Assembly: GCF_014836405.1 (NCBI RefSeq)
Contig: NZ_JACSQU010000001.1
Coordinates: forward strand, 496,001-560,000
Length of the DNA: 64,000 nt
DNA from: Brevundimonas guildfordensis
GTDB lineage: Bacteria; Pseudomonadota; Alphaproteobacteria; Caulobacterales; Caulobacteraceae
Direction of reading: 5' to 3'
In this document: positions 8,025 to 16,054 of the stretch, one piece after another
Layout: each line of letters begins with the position of its first letter
How positions within the stretch are numbered: the first letter of the stretch is position 1
The notes under the pieces: generated by a model
What the model was told of the DNA's origin: nothing
What the model saw: the letters and a program-made list of their open reading frames with translations, nothing else
Databases searched by the model: none
Made by a program: the position numbers and the translations under genes

Positions 8025-8876
8025 ATGAAACTCGTTTTGGCGGCGCTTTACGTCCTGGCTTTGGCCGCTCCCCAGACCCCGGAGTCGGCAACCCCGTCCG
8101 CCTCCGTCTCCGCCCTAGAGGTGCAGCTTCGTCCGGACGCCGTCGGTGATCGACGTGTGTTCGTTAGCGAGACCGAGCTGACGGCCCAGACCGGCGGTGT
8201 TGAGGCGCGCCAGGTGAACCGCCAGAAGTTTGAACTTGAAACCCTGGCGGCCTCGGCAGGTCAGATGAGCCTCCGGTTCCGCTTGCTGGAAGCCGCCTTG
8301 ACCGATAGCCGCGATCCGGGGCTGGAACGGCTTCTGCAGGCTTGGGTCGGAGTGGATGTGGTCGTCGCCGCCGACGCCTCCGGTCGGCCTGTGGCTTTTT
8401 CGGACTGGCCGTCCGTGCGCTCAGCCTATCTCGCCCGGCTCGGTGAAGTCGGACTGGACCAGGGCGAGCGGGAGGCCGTCGCGACGCAGCTGGACCGTGT
8501 GCCGTCAGATCAGTTGCTGTCCCAGTTGTTGAGCGACGTCGCCTTGCTGGCGGAGATGCAGCCAAGGCAGCCTCTGCCTGAAGGCCGTTTTGAACAGCCG
8601 CTGCAGGTTTCGGGAGAGGTGTCGCGGTCAGGCGCGCAGTCGGTTGCGCGGAGCCCGGACGGGTGTGGCGTTCTGCTTGCGCGCTCGTTCAGCGCCGAAA
8701 CGCCGAATTCGGCAGAACCGAGCAGCATGACGCGCGATATGCGCGCCATCCTCTACGCGCCGGACGGCTGGGTATCCGAGGTCAGCCGCACGACCGCGAT
8801 GCGCGCGGGGCAGGAGCGGTCGGATGAAGTGGTGCGCATTGTCCGCGAACCGCCGCCGTCATGTCCCGCCGCATGA
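8025..8876 (+). CDS. Secreted protein of unknown function in the pilus locus
   Basis: A 283-residue protein with an N-terminal signal peptide (MKLVLAALYVLALAAPQTP) and no further membrane segment, so probably periplasmic or secreted. A GGGGGAC-type ribosome binding site precedes the ATG. The mid-part is helix-rich (LERLLQAW, DQLLSQLLSDVALLAEM); two cysteines lie late (PDGC and PPSC at the C-terminus), unlike the N-terminal pairs of the pilus subunits. I do not recognise the family. It diverges from the pilus genes and converges with the LuxR-type regulator (15-base gap), so it may be an accessory or regulatory periplasmic factor of the system. Confidence 0.7.
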   Translation: MKLVLAALYVLALAAPQTPESATPSASVSALEVQLRPDAVGDRRVFVSETELTAQTGGVEARQVNRQKFELETLAASAGQMSLRFRLLEAALTDSRDPGLERLLQAWVGVDVVVAADASGRPVAFSDWPSVRSAYLARLGEVGLDQGEREAVATQLDRVPSDQLLSQLLSDVALLAEMQPRQPLPEGRFEQPLQVSGEVSRSGAQSVARSPDGCGVLLARSFSAETPNSAEPSSMTRDMRAILYAPDGWVSEVSRTTAMRAGQERSDEVVRIVREPPPSCPAA

Positions 8877-8891
8877 CGGCTGGACCGTAGG

Positions 8892-9548
8892 TCAGGACAG
8901 CCGAAAGGGCGATATCTTGGCGAACATCTCTTCGCGGCTGCTCACGCCCAGTTTGGCATAGGCGCGCTTGACGTGCGTCCGCGCGGTTTCAAGGCTCACC
9001 CCCAGGTCGCGCGCAGCTTCCGTCACAGTAGCGCCGTCCACGAGGCGTTTGAGCAAGGTGGTCTCGGCCGAGGTCAGGTCCAGGGCCGGACCGAAGTCGG
9101 CCCACAGGCGGCGCGAGCCCGCGGTGTCGCTGAAAGCCAGGATGATTGCGTCTGCGTCGCCCAGTGCGATGTTCACGGCCCGGATAATCAGGCAATCCCC
9201 GCCGCCGTCGCGGCGCGCCAGGACCCAGGCCTTCGGCTCGTCGTTCAGGTCTTCCAAGAAGGCGGTGAAGGCGAACAGGGAGGTGCGCTGTGCGAAGCTG
9301 AGCCGCCCTCCGACCTCCCCAAGATCTGGATCAACGTGGAGGAGCCGCTGGCCTTCCTCATTGCTCCATAAGAGATGCAGGCTGGGCGTGACAATCATCG
9401 CCGCGCGGCTGCAGCTCTTGCTCCAGGCCTCGGAGCAGGCGGATTCATCAATCGGTGAAATGTCGAAGCGACGCGCCTCTACCGTCCCCCGCGGGCCCAC
9501 CCCGTCCCCTCCCTTTGAAGCCCAGGCTGCCCGAGCTCTCAAGGACAT
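8892..9548 (-). CDS. LuxR-type (GerE HTH) transcriptional regulator
   Basis: The ATG at 9548 is preferred over a TTG at 9560; the product is 218 residues. The last 60 residues form a LuxR/GerE helix-turn-helix (LTSAETTLLKRLVDGATVTE, then ARDLGVSLETARTHVKRAYAKLG). The N-terminal 150 residues form a sensory-type domain, possibly PAS-like, with no phosphoacceptor motif that I can see, so it is not an ordinary NarL-type response regulator. Related Caulobacterales proteins are one-component regulators. It is embedded between pilus-related secreted genes, and control of the pilus locus is the obvious hypothesis. Confidence 0.85.
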   Translation of the reverse strand: MSLRARAAWASKGGDGVGPRGTVEARRFDISPIDESACSEAWSKSCSRAAMIVTPSLHLLWSNEEGQRLLHVDPDLGEVGGRLSFAQRTSLFAFTAFLEDLNDEPKAWVLARRDGGGDCLIIRAVNIALGDADAIILAFSDTAGSRRLWADFGPALDLTSAETTLLKRLVDGATVTEAARDLGVSLETARTHVKRAYAKLGVSSREEMFAKISPFRLS

Positions 9549-9623
9549 TACACAAATCAACGAACAGCGTCATTATGGAAAGTAAGGCCGGGCGATGGAT
9601 GGCGGCTGCTTGGCGCGGTCCGC

Positions 9624-9655
9624 AAAAAGAAACCCCCGCCAGGGTAGGGCGGGGG
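9624..9655 (-). terminator. Rho-independent terminator after the 143-residue secreted protein gene
   Basis: Stem CCCCCGCC (9633-9640) / GGCGGGGG (9648-9655) with a 7-base loop, followed on the minus strand by TTTCTTTTTG. It lies 25 bases beyond the stop of the gene at 9680-10111 and before the LuxR-type gene, so these two minus-strand genes are probably separate transcription units. Confidence 0.85.
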
Positions 9656-9679
9656 TCTTGGAACTCGTTTGAGAGCTGG

Positions 9680-10111
9680 TCAGATCGGCTGAATGGTCAA
9701 TGCGAGGACCAGAGACTCTTCCAGCTGAACTTCATCAAAGCGGTAGGCGATGGTGCGAATAGCCGCCATGTTCGAGCGGCGCAGTTCCATGTTGCCGGCC
9801 TTGGCGAGGTTCAGCGAACGTTCCCCGTAGGTCAGGCGCGCGGTCTCGGTCGCTTTCAACGGGCGATAGGCGGCGGAAATGGTGAACCCTCCAGGGCTGT
9901 TGCAGGCCTCGATCACAGATCCGCTCTGGCCTGTTTGCGCCACGACGGTGGTGTCAGGGCGCACCCAGCAGGCGACCGGCACCACAGCGCGCAATTGGTA
10001 TGTGCTTCCAGCTTTCGGGCCGGCCGTGGCGATCTGCGGTGCAGCCACGGCCATCAGGCCAACGGCGGCTGCGAGAAGCGCGCAGCGGTGCTGCCGCATC
10101 AACTTGGTCAT
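9680..10111 (-). CDS. Small secreted pilus-subunit-like protein
   Basis: The start at 10111 has a GAGGA ribosome binding site and a signal peptide (about 1-32, ending QIATAG); the product is 143 residues. The mature protein has one cysteine pair (VPVAC and VIEAC, about 24 residues apart), GGFTISAAYRPL, and ends LEESLVLALTIQPI. This is the same plan as the subunits at 1762-7831, although overall sequence differs. It is transcribed alone, ended by a strong terminator. It may be a minor subunit or an alternative pilin delivered by the same chaperone and usher. I cannot exclude an unrelated small periplasmic protein. Confidence 0.65.
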   Translation of the reverse strand: MTKLMRQHRCALLAAAVGLMAVAAPQIATAGPKAGSTYQLRAVVPVACWVRPDTTVVAQTGQSGSVIEACNSPGGFTISAAYRPLKATETARLTYGERSLNLAKAGNMELRRSNMAAIRTIAYRFDEVQLEESLVLALTIQPI

Positions 10112-10420
10112 GGCGTCCTCATGGGCTCCTGATTGCGGAGGATCCATAAAGGTCGGGCTCTTAACGCCCGGCCATCAGACAGCCTTAGCGCGCGCTTAAG
10201 CGCTATGCTGAACCGCTGTTAAGGCTCCATCACCCGGACCAGATGCCAGCCCCGCGCAGGCGAAGCCGCCATTGCGGGGGAGCCGATTGACCATCGCGCT
10301 CGTCCGATCTCGCAACAATCGCAAAGCCAACGTCACCCAAACGTGCCGGGAATGTAGCCGAACCGTGGGCTAGCGATCATGGACGCGCCCTAGACCCCCT
10401 CCTCATCGCAGGGGGCAGGG
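10112..10420. other. 309-base intergenic region without a gene
   Basis: Promoter space for the divergent genes at 9680-10111 and 10421-10975. I see no credible coding frame. It contains the inverted repeat TAGCGC (10186-10191) / GCGCTA (10200-10205) with an 8-base spacer. No terminator-like or tRNA-like fold was recognised. Confidence 0.6.
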
Positions 10421-10975
10421 ATGAAGTTTGGTAAAGCGTCGCTGAAGCGGGCAGGCGTGACGTTCGTCACTGTGACGTGCGCCGCATTGCTAACCGTCCA
10501 GGCGGGGGCCGCGAAGGCCGAGCAAGATCCTCTGGCTGACTTGCCGTCGATCCATCACGGCGGGACGTGGGATTCCGGACATGTGCAGGGCGTGGCCGTC
10601 GATCTGGAACGCGGCCACATCTATTATTCCTTCACCAACCTGCTCGCCAAATACGACCTGCAGGGCCGGCTGATCGGCACGCTGGTCGGGTGGACCGGCC
10701 ACCGGGGAGAACTGGCCTTTAATCCGGCCGACGGGAAGCTCTACGGCTCGCTGGAGTACAAGGCGGATCAGGCCTTCTACATCGCCGTGATCGATGTCGC
10801 CGGGCTCGACCGGGTCGGCGTCGAGGCGAGCGAAAGCGATCTGTTCAAGACAGTGCACCTCGATGAGGTGGCCAAGGATTACGCCGCCGACCTTGTCGGC
10901 GATGGTCGTTTCGACGGCGACGTGGCCGCGACGCGCGACTGGCGCGACGCAACCCGCCGGTTCGGGGAGGGTTGA
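10421..10975 (+). CDS. Secreted beta-propeller-like protein, probably C-terminally truncated
   Basis: A 184-residue product with a signal peptide (about 1-33, ending AAKA). The mature part contains propeller-like motifs: GHVQGVAVDLERGHIYYSF, KYDLQGRLIGTL, GHRGELAFNPADGKLYGSL. These resemble the start of larger secreted proteins that track or display a stored value. Only about two and a half blades are present before the frame ends in a basic, low-similarity tail (RDWRDATRRFGEG), 6 bases before the next gene. A complete propeller needs at least four blades, so I infer loss of the C-terminal part by deletion or frameshift. It could instead be a genuine short protein. Confidence 0.6.
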   Translation: MKFGKASLKRAGVTFVTVTCAALLTVQAGAAKAEQDPLADLPSIHHGGTWDSGHVQGVAVDLERGHIYYSFTNLLAKYDLQGRLIGTLVGWTGHRGELAFNPADGKLYGSLEYKADQAFYIAVIDVAGLDRVGVEASESDLFKTVHLDEVAKDYAADLVGDGRFDGDVAATRDWRDATRRFGEG

Positions 10976-10981
10976 GCCTGC

Positions 10982-11455
10982 ATGCGCTTCGTCAACCTGC
11001 TTCCATCGGCCCTGATCGGCGCTGTCGCCAGCGCGCGGTCGATGACCCCCATGGCCGCCATCGCCGCAGCGCGGCTCGGCCGCCGCGCCACTCCAGGCAG
11101 GCTCGTGCTGCTCGATCACCCGTTGTTCAGGTATGGCGCGCTGGCGATGGGCCTTGGCGAACTGCTGGGCGACAAAATGGAATCCGCGCCGGATCGCACG
11201 GTTTTCCTCGGCTTGCTGGCCCGGTCGGCCAGCGCTGCGATCGCCGGCGGGGCGCTAGCGCCCAGAGGCCGCGAACGGGCCGGCGCCGCCCTTGCGGTGA
11301 GCGTCGCCATACCGCTGGCCTATCTGACGCTGGCCGGTCGAAAGGCCGCCATGCGTCGGATCGGCCAGACCCGCAGCGGGATCATCGAGGACTTTGTCAT
11401 CGTAGCCGTTGGCGCCGCAACGGTCGCGGGTGCGACGCGACGGGCACGGCGCTAG
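10982..11455 (+). CDS. DUF4126-type small membrane protein
   Basis: 157 residues, with several hydrophobic segments and the N-terminal pattern LLPSALIGAVASARSMTPMA, matching the GxxxGxRSMxxP signature of DUF4126 inner-membrane proteins. Glycine-rich helices (ALAMGLGELLGDKM, AIAGGALAPRG) follow. The function of the family is unknown. The gene starts 6 bases after the preceding probably truncated gene and may share its transcript. The C-terminus is arginine-rich (TRRARR), as expected for a cytoplasmic tail. Confidence 0.75.
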   Translation: MRFVNLLPSALIGAVASARSMTPMAAIAAARLGRRATPGRLVLLDHPLFRYGALAMGLGELLGDKMESAPDRTVFLGLLARSASAAIAGGALAPRGRERAGAALAVSVAIPLAYLTLAGRKAAMRRIGQTRSGIIEDFVIVAVGAATVAGATRRARR

Positions 11456-11480
11456 GGAACGCGCAGGCGCCGTTGCGGTT

Positions 11481-11570
11481 TGGCGGACAGAGTGGGATTC
11501 GAACCCACGGTAGGCTTCCACCTACGGCGGTTTTCAAGACCGCTGCCTTAAACCACTCGGCCACCTGTCC
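11481..11570 (-). tRNA. tRNA-Ser (anticodon UGA)
   Basis: A 90-base class II tRNA including an encoded CCA end (11481-11483). The acceptor stem pairs GGACAG with CUGUCC, the anticodon loop reads CUUGAAA (anticodon UGA), there is a long variable arm, and the T arm is GGGTTCGAATCCC. It reads serine UCA codons. No integrase or repeated att-like sequence is seen beside it. Confidence 0.97.
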
Positions 11571-11636
11571 AGCGCGACTCGGCGCGCCCGCGTGCATAGC
11601 CGTAAAGCCACGACCGATCCAAGCGGAAAGCGCGGG

Positions 11637-12623
11637 TCAGGCGCGCCTGGCCGGGGGTGTGGAGCGGGTGACCAGCCAGATTCCGCCGCAGACCAGGATC
11701 AAGGCGATCAGATAGCTCCATTTGAACATCGACTCGCCGAGGAATGCGGCAGACAGCGTCACGCCGAAGACCGGGATCAGGAAGTTGAAGGCCGCGATCA
11801 GGCCGACGGGATGGTGCTTCAGCAGCACGCTCCAGACAGCGAAGGCGATCGCTGACAGCAGCGCCAGATAGATCAGCAGCGTGCCCGAGGCCGCGTTCAG
11901 CGCCTCCAGATGGCCGCCCGCCGCCCAACCGGCGCTGGTCAGGACGGCGCCGCCGATGAACAACTGCCAGCCCGTCATGACCATGGGGTCGAGCCGGCGC
12001 GAAATCCGCTTGCCGTAGATAGAGGCCGCCGCCAGCACGAAGGCGGCGATGACGATGAAGCCCTCGCCCATTAGGCTGAAGTCGAACCCCAGGCCTGCTC
12101 CGCCCAGATTGACGACGACAACGCCCAGAAAACCGACCAGGCAGCCGAGCGCCTTTCGCCCGTTGAGGCGGTCGTCGGCATACAGATAGTGGGCCAGAAC
12201 CACGCTGAAGAAGACGCTGGTGGAGTTCATGATCGACGACTTTACGCCGCTGGCGTGCGCCAGACCTATGTAGAAGAACACGTACTGGATCGCCGTCTGC
12301 GTCAGGCCCAGCAAGGCGACCTGCGCCGCCTGTCGTCGTTCCAGCTTCAACACCGGCTTCTTCAGCGCGACGGCGACGAACAGCAGGATCAGTCCCGCCA
12401 GGGCGAACCTCCACCCGGCGAAAACCAGCTGACTGGCGATGTCGTCCTGAGCGATGTGCAGCAGGGCGTAGCCGCCCTTCACAGCAGGAAAGGCGCTGCC
12501 CCACAGCGCGCAGCACAGGGTAGCGAGAATGAAGACCCCAAAGCGGGTCTGATACAGCGAGGGGGTCAAGATCGGCTTCAGCGAGGGGGAGGGAGACGAC
12601 GCGCGACGTTCCGCCGCGCTCAT
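11637..12623 (-). CDS. EamA/DMT-family transporter
   Basis: The start is set at ATG 12623 (MSAAERRAS) because upstream in-frame codons are arginine-rich and overlap rlpA on the other strand; the product is 328 residues. About ten hydrophobic segments form two five-helix EamA repeats: LATLCCALWGSAFPAVKGGY opens repeat 1, and LMGEGFIVIAAFVLAAASIY opens repeat 2. Such inner-membrane carriers export amino acids or other small metabolites. The substrate cannot be told. It diverges from rlpA with an 83-base interval. Confidence 0.9.
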   Translation of the reverse strand: MSAAERRASSPSPSLKPILTPSLYQTRFGVFILATLCCALWGSAFPAVKGGYALLHIAQDDIASQLVFAGWRFALAGLILLFVAVALKKPVLKLERRQAAQVALLGLTQTAIQYVFFYIGLAHASGVKSSIMNSTSVFFSVVLAHYLYADDRLNGRKALGCLVGFLGVVVVNLGGAGLGFDFSLMGEGFIVIAAFVLAAASIYGKRISRRLDPMVMTGWQLFIGGAVLTSAGWAAGGHLEALNAASGTLLIYLALLSAIAFAVWSVLLKHHPVGLIAAFNFLIPVFGVTLSAAFLGESMFKWSYLIALILVCGGIWLVTRSTPPARRA

Positions 12624-12706
12624 AAGCGCAAACGCGACGTTAACCAAACCGGAAACCGTTCGGCCGCATAAGCAAGGCCTGTCAGTTGGTCGGAGTGCGT
12701 TGAACC

Positions 12707-13609
12707 ATGTGGGCCCGGATCCTGAGAGCGGCGGTCGTCGCCGCCGCCTTTTCGACCCTGGCGGCGTGCGCCAGCCTGGGCGGAGGGCGCGAGGCACCCT
12801 TGAATCCGCCGGTGGTGACCGACCCTGCGCCCTTCGTTTCGGGGACCATGCGGCCCTATCAGATCCGGGGGCGTTGGTATCATCCGAAGGAGCAGCCCAA
12901 CTATGACGAGGTGGGGCAGGCGTCGTGGTACGGGTCCTACCATCACGGCCGATCGACCTCGACGGGCGAGCGTTTCGACATGAACGGCCTGACGGCGGCG
13001 CACAAAACCCTGCCGCTGCCCAGTCTGGTCGAGGTCACCAACCGGGCGAACGGGCGTCGGGTGATCCTGCGAGTCAATGATCGCGGCCCCTTCGTTGACG
13101 GGCGGATCATCGACCTGTCGCGCGGGGCGGCCGAGGAGCTGGGCCTGTTGAACCAAGGCGTGGGCGAGGTGCGAGTGCGCTACGTCGGCCGCGCGCCGCG
13201 CCAGGGCGGCGGGATGGCGATGCAGCGGGCGGAGGCGGCGCCTGCACGCAACGACGCCGCGTCGAGCCGAGCGGCGGGGCCTCGTCCTTATTATGAAGTT
13301 GCGACGGCGCAGCCTGCGGCGGTTCCGGCCCCTGCGCCTGCGCCGCAACCAGCCCCTCAGCCGGTGCCGTCCTATGTCGCCCCTGCCGCCGCCTATTGGG
13401 TGCAGGCCGGTTCCTATGCGGATCGACGCGGTGCAGATCAGGTCGCCCGTCGTCTCGGCGACCGGGCGTCCATTCAGAACGTCGATCGGGATGGACGCAC
13501 CCTGTTCCGCGTTGTTGTCGGCCCCTGGCCCGATGCGACGGCCGCCGAACGCGCGCGGCAGGCCGTGATTGCGCGCGGTTTCAGCGACGCCCTGTTGATA
13601 GGCGGCTGA
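12707..13609 (+). CDS. rlpA: RlpA-like septal ring lipoprotein (lytic transglycosylase family)
   Basis: 300 residues. A lipoprotein signal with lipobox LAAC places the lipidated Cys at residue 21. A double-psi beta-barrel domain (about 70-160) has the hallmarks GQASWYG, GERFDMNGLTAAHKTLP and VNDRGPFVDGRIIDLS. A proline/alanine-rich linker follows, then a C-terminal SPOR domain (about 223-300; YWVQAGSYADRRGADQVARR) that binds denuded septal peptidoglycan. It should act at the outer membrane and septum in cell-wall cleavage. It is followed 40 bases later by tmk, a common arrangement in alphaproteobacteria where cell-wall genes precede tmk-holB. Confidence 0.93.
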   Translation: MWARILRAAVVAAAFSTLAACASLGGGREAPLNPPVVTDPAPFVSGTMRPYQIRGRWYHPKEQPNYDEVGQASWYGSYHHGRSTSTGERFDMNGLTAAHKTLPLPSLVEVTNRANGRRVILRVNDRGPFVDGRIIDLSRGAAEELGLLNQGVGEVRVRYVGRAPRQGGGMAMQRAEAAPARNDAASSRAAGPRPYYEVATAQPAAVPAPAPAPQPAPQPVPSYVAPAAAYWVQAGSYADRRGADQVARRLGDRASIQNVDRDGRTLFRVVVGPWPDATAAERARQAVIARGFSDALLIGG

Positions 13610-13649
13610 CGGGTCTTGCGTCCGCCGCGCGGGTCGCCATTGTGCGCGG

Positions 13650-14276
13650 GTGCAGCGAGGCAGATTCATTACGTTCGAAGGCGGCGAAGGCGCCGGCAAG
13701 ACCACACAGGCGCGCCTGTTGGTCGAGCGGCTGCGCGCCGCTGGGCTGGACGTCGTTCAGACGCGGGAGCCGGGAGGCTCGCCGGGGGCTGAGGAAATCC
13801 GCAACATCGCCGTCTCGGGCGAGGCCGACCGCTGGTCCGCACGCACCGAGACCCTGCTGATGTACGCCGCCCGGTCAGACCATCTGGAGCGCACCATCCG
13901 CCCCGCGCTGGAATCCGGGCGCTGGGTGGTGTGCGACCGCTTCGCCGATTCGAGCCGCGTCTATCAGGGCGCAGGCGGCGGCGCGCCCGAGAGCCTGATC
14001 GAGGCGCTGGACGCTGCGGTGGTCGATGGCGACCAACCGGACCTGACCCTGGTGTTCGACCTGCCGGTGGATGTGGGACTGGAACGCGCATTCGGTCGCG
14101 GCCTGTTCGAGACGCGCTTTGAATCCAAGGGCATGACCTTCCATCAAAAGCTCCGCGAAGGCTTTCTGCAGGTAGCCGAACGCCACCCCGACCGCTGTGT
14201 CGTCATCGACGCGACGGGCGAGGTCGATGAGGTGTCGGAACGTCTCTGGACGGTGGTGGAGGCGCGGCTGCTTTGA
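13650..14276 (+). CDS. tmk: Thymidylate kinase
   Basis: 208 residues from a GTG start. Phosphorylates dTMP to dTDP. The P-loop FEGGEGAGKTT is at residues 9-19, the DRF motif (VVCDRFADSSRVYQG) and the lid region are present, and the length is normal. The stop overlaps the TTG start of holB by 4 bases, so the two genes are co-translated, as in many bacteria including E. coli where tmk and holB are also adjacent. Confidence 0.96.
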   Translation: MQRGRFITFEGGEGAGKTTQARLLVERLRAAGLDVVQTREPGGSPGAEEIRNIAVSGEADRWSARTETLLMYAARSDHLERTIRPALESGRWVVCDRFADSSRVYQGAGGGAPESLIEALDAAVVDGDQPDLTLVFDLPVDVGLERAFGRGLFETRFESKGMTFHQKLREGFLQVAERHPDRCVVIDATGEVDEVSERLWTVVEARLL

Positions 14277-15253
14277 GCGAGCATCCGCGCGACCGGTTCG
14301 ATCTGATCGCGGACCTCAAGGCCGAAGAGGCCTTTCTGGACGCGCTGGACCGCGGTCGTCTGCACCACGCCTGGCTCTTGTGCGGGGTCGAGGGATCGGG
14401 CAAGGCCAGCTTCGCATATCGCGCTGCGCGGCGTCTGCTGGGCGCGGCGCCGGACGCTTCACGCGGGCCGCTTGGCGTAGCGCCGCATGATCCCGTCAGC
14501 CGTCTGGTTTCGGCCCAGTCGCACCCTGATCTGCTGGTGCTCGAGCGCCTGATCGAGGGCGGCAAGCAGAAGAAGTCGATCTCGGTCGAACAGGCGCGCG
14601 ACCTGCCGGAGTTCTTCGCCAAGAGCCCGTCCCAGGCGCGGCATCGAGTGGCCATTATCGATGCCGCCGACGATCTGAACGTCAATGCCGCCAACGCCTT
14701 GCTGAAGATTCTTGAGGAACCGCCTGAGAGCGGCGTCCTGTTCCTGGTGACGCACGCGCCGGGCCGCCTGCTGGCGACCATCCGGTCGCGGTGTCGCCGT
14801 CTCAGCTTTCCGGTTTGGTCTGAACATCGTTTGGCGGAGCTGGTCCAGCGCCGCACGGGCGTTTCGCCGTCCGAGGCGGACGAGGCGGCGCGCATGGCCG
14901 GCGGCTCGCCGGGGGCCGCCCTGGACCTGGCGTCCGGGGCCATGTCCGAGACGGATCGTCTGGCGCGCAGTTGGGTCGAAGGCGGTGCCGTGGACCGCGC
15001 CGAGCAACTGGCCGTGGCTGACGGTTTTCGCGGCGCCGAAGGGCAGGCGCGGTTCGACGCCCTGATGGATAGGCTGATCGCGGCGGTGAAGCGGCGCGCG
15101 GTAGAGACCGGCGGCCGCGAGGGCGCGTTGTGGGCGGAGCTGTGGGGGCGGCTGTCGGAAATGCCGGACCGCGCGGCGGGCCTGAATATGGACAAGGGAG
15201 ACGTGTTGGCCGGAGCTCTGGCCGACATCGCCCGCGTCAAGGCATCGGTATGA
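14273..15253 (+). CDS. holB: DNA polymerase III delta-prime subunit
   Basis: 326 residues from a TTG start inside the tmk stop. Clamp-loader subunit. The N-terminal AAA+ fold has a P-loop-like GVEGSGKASFAYRAA, the sensor segment IIDAADDLNVNAANALLKIL and the arginine-containing SRC motif (RSRCRRLSFP), all diagnostic of delta-prime. It works with the delta, gamma/tau and beta-clamp proteins at the replication fork. Next gene tatD follows after 15 bases; metG, which I recall between holB and tatD in many rhizobia, is absent here. Confidence 0.94.
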   Translation: MSEHPRDRFDLIADLKAEEAFLDALDRGRLHHAWLLCGVEGSGKASFAYRAARRLLGAAPDASRGPLGVAPHDPVSRLVSAQSHPDLLVLERLIEGGKQKKSISVEQARDLPEFFAKSPSQARHRVAIIDAADDLNVNAANALLKILEEPPESGVLFLVTHAPGRLLATIRSRCRRLSFPVWSEHRLAELVQRRTGVSPSEADEAARMAGGSPGAALDLASGAMSETDRLARSWVEGGAVDRAEQLAVADGFRGAEGQARFDALMDRLIAAVKRRAVETGGREGALWAELWGRLSEMPDRAAGLNMDKGDVLAGALADIARVKASV

Positions 15254-15268
15254 GGGCGTTCACCTGAA

Positions 15269-16054
15269 ATGATCATCGACAGTCACGTCAATCTTCACGC
15301 GCCCCAGTTCGATGAAGACCGCGACGCCGTGATCGCGCGCGCGAGAGAGGCGGGCGTGCGGCTGATGGTCGAGATTTCGGACAAGCTGTCGACCTTTGAC
15401 GCGACCCATGCGCTGGCGATGAACAACGCCGACATCTGGTGCACGGTCGGGGTGCATCCCCATGAGGCCAAGGACTACGCCGACCTGACGGCGGATCGCC
15501 TGGTCGAACTGGCGCAGCGTCCGCGTGTCATCGGCATCGGCGAGTGCGGGTTGGACTTCCATTACGACCTCAGCCCCCGTGACGTGCAGGCGGCGGTGTT
15601 CCATCAGCATATTGAGGCGGCGCGCCGCACCGGGCTGCCGCTGGTCATCCACACCCGCGAAGCGGACGAAGTCATGGCCGACATTCTGCGCGAAGAACAT
15701 GGGCGGGCGCCGTTCAAATTCCTCATGCACTGCTACACCAGCGGCATGGAACTGGCTGAACTGGCGATGGAATTGGACGGTTGGTTCTCTGTTTCCGGCA
15801 TCGCCACCTTCAAGGCGGCCGAAGAGGTGAGGGCGGTGATCCGGCGGATGCCCGAAGACCGTATCATCGTCGAGACGGACTGCCCCTATCTGGCGCCGAT
15901 CCCGCATCGGGGCCGCCGCAACGAGCCGGCCTATGTCGGCCTGGTGCTGGCCAAGCTGGCCGAGATTCGAGGATGGACGCCGGAACAGGCGGATCGCCTG
16001 ACGACCGACGCCTTCTTCAACCTGTTCGACCGTATCCCCCGGCCCGCCGAATGA
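15269..16054 (+). CDS. TatD-family metal-dependent hydrolase
   Basis: 261 residues forming a TIM-barrel DNase/deoxyribonuclease-like hydrolase. Metal ligands are visible in GECGLDFHYD (Glu), LPLVIHTREADE (His), FLMHCYTSG (His) and IVETDCPYLAP (Asp). The first metal motif, usually SHCHL, is SHVNLH here, so the second His of HxH is Asn. The stop overlaps the next gene (ATGA at 16051-16054). The context tmk-holB-tatD is conserved from E. coli to alphaproteobacteria. Confidence 0.93.
   Translation: MIIDSHVNLHAPQFDEDRDAVIARAREAGVRLMVEISDKLSTFDATHALAMNNADIWCTVGVHPHEAKDYADLTADRLVELAQRPRVIGIGECGLDFHYDLSPRDVQAAVFHQHIEAARRTGLPLVIHTREADEVMADILREEHGRAPFKFLMHCYTSGMELAELAMELDGWFSVSGIATFKAAEEVRAVIRRMPEDRIIVETDCPYLAPIPHRGRRNEPAYVGLVLAKLAEIRGWTPEQADRLTTDAFFNLFDRIPRPAE

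Noticed and set aside
11481..11570. tRNA-Ser as integration site of a mobile element
   Set aside because: No integrase, flanking repeat or composition change beside it. The xerD gene is the housekeeping type and is 25 kb away.
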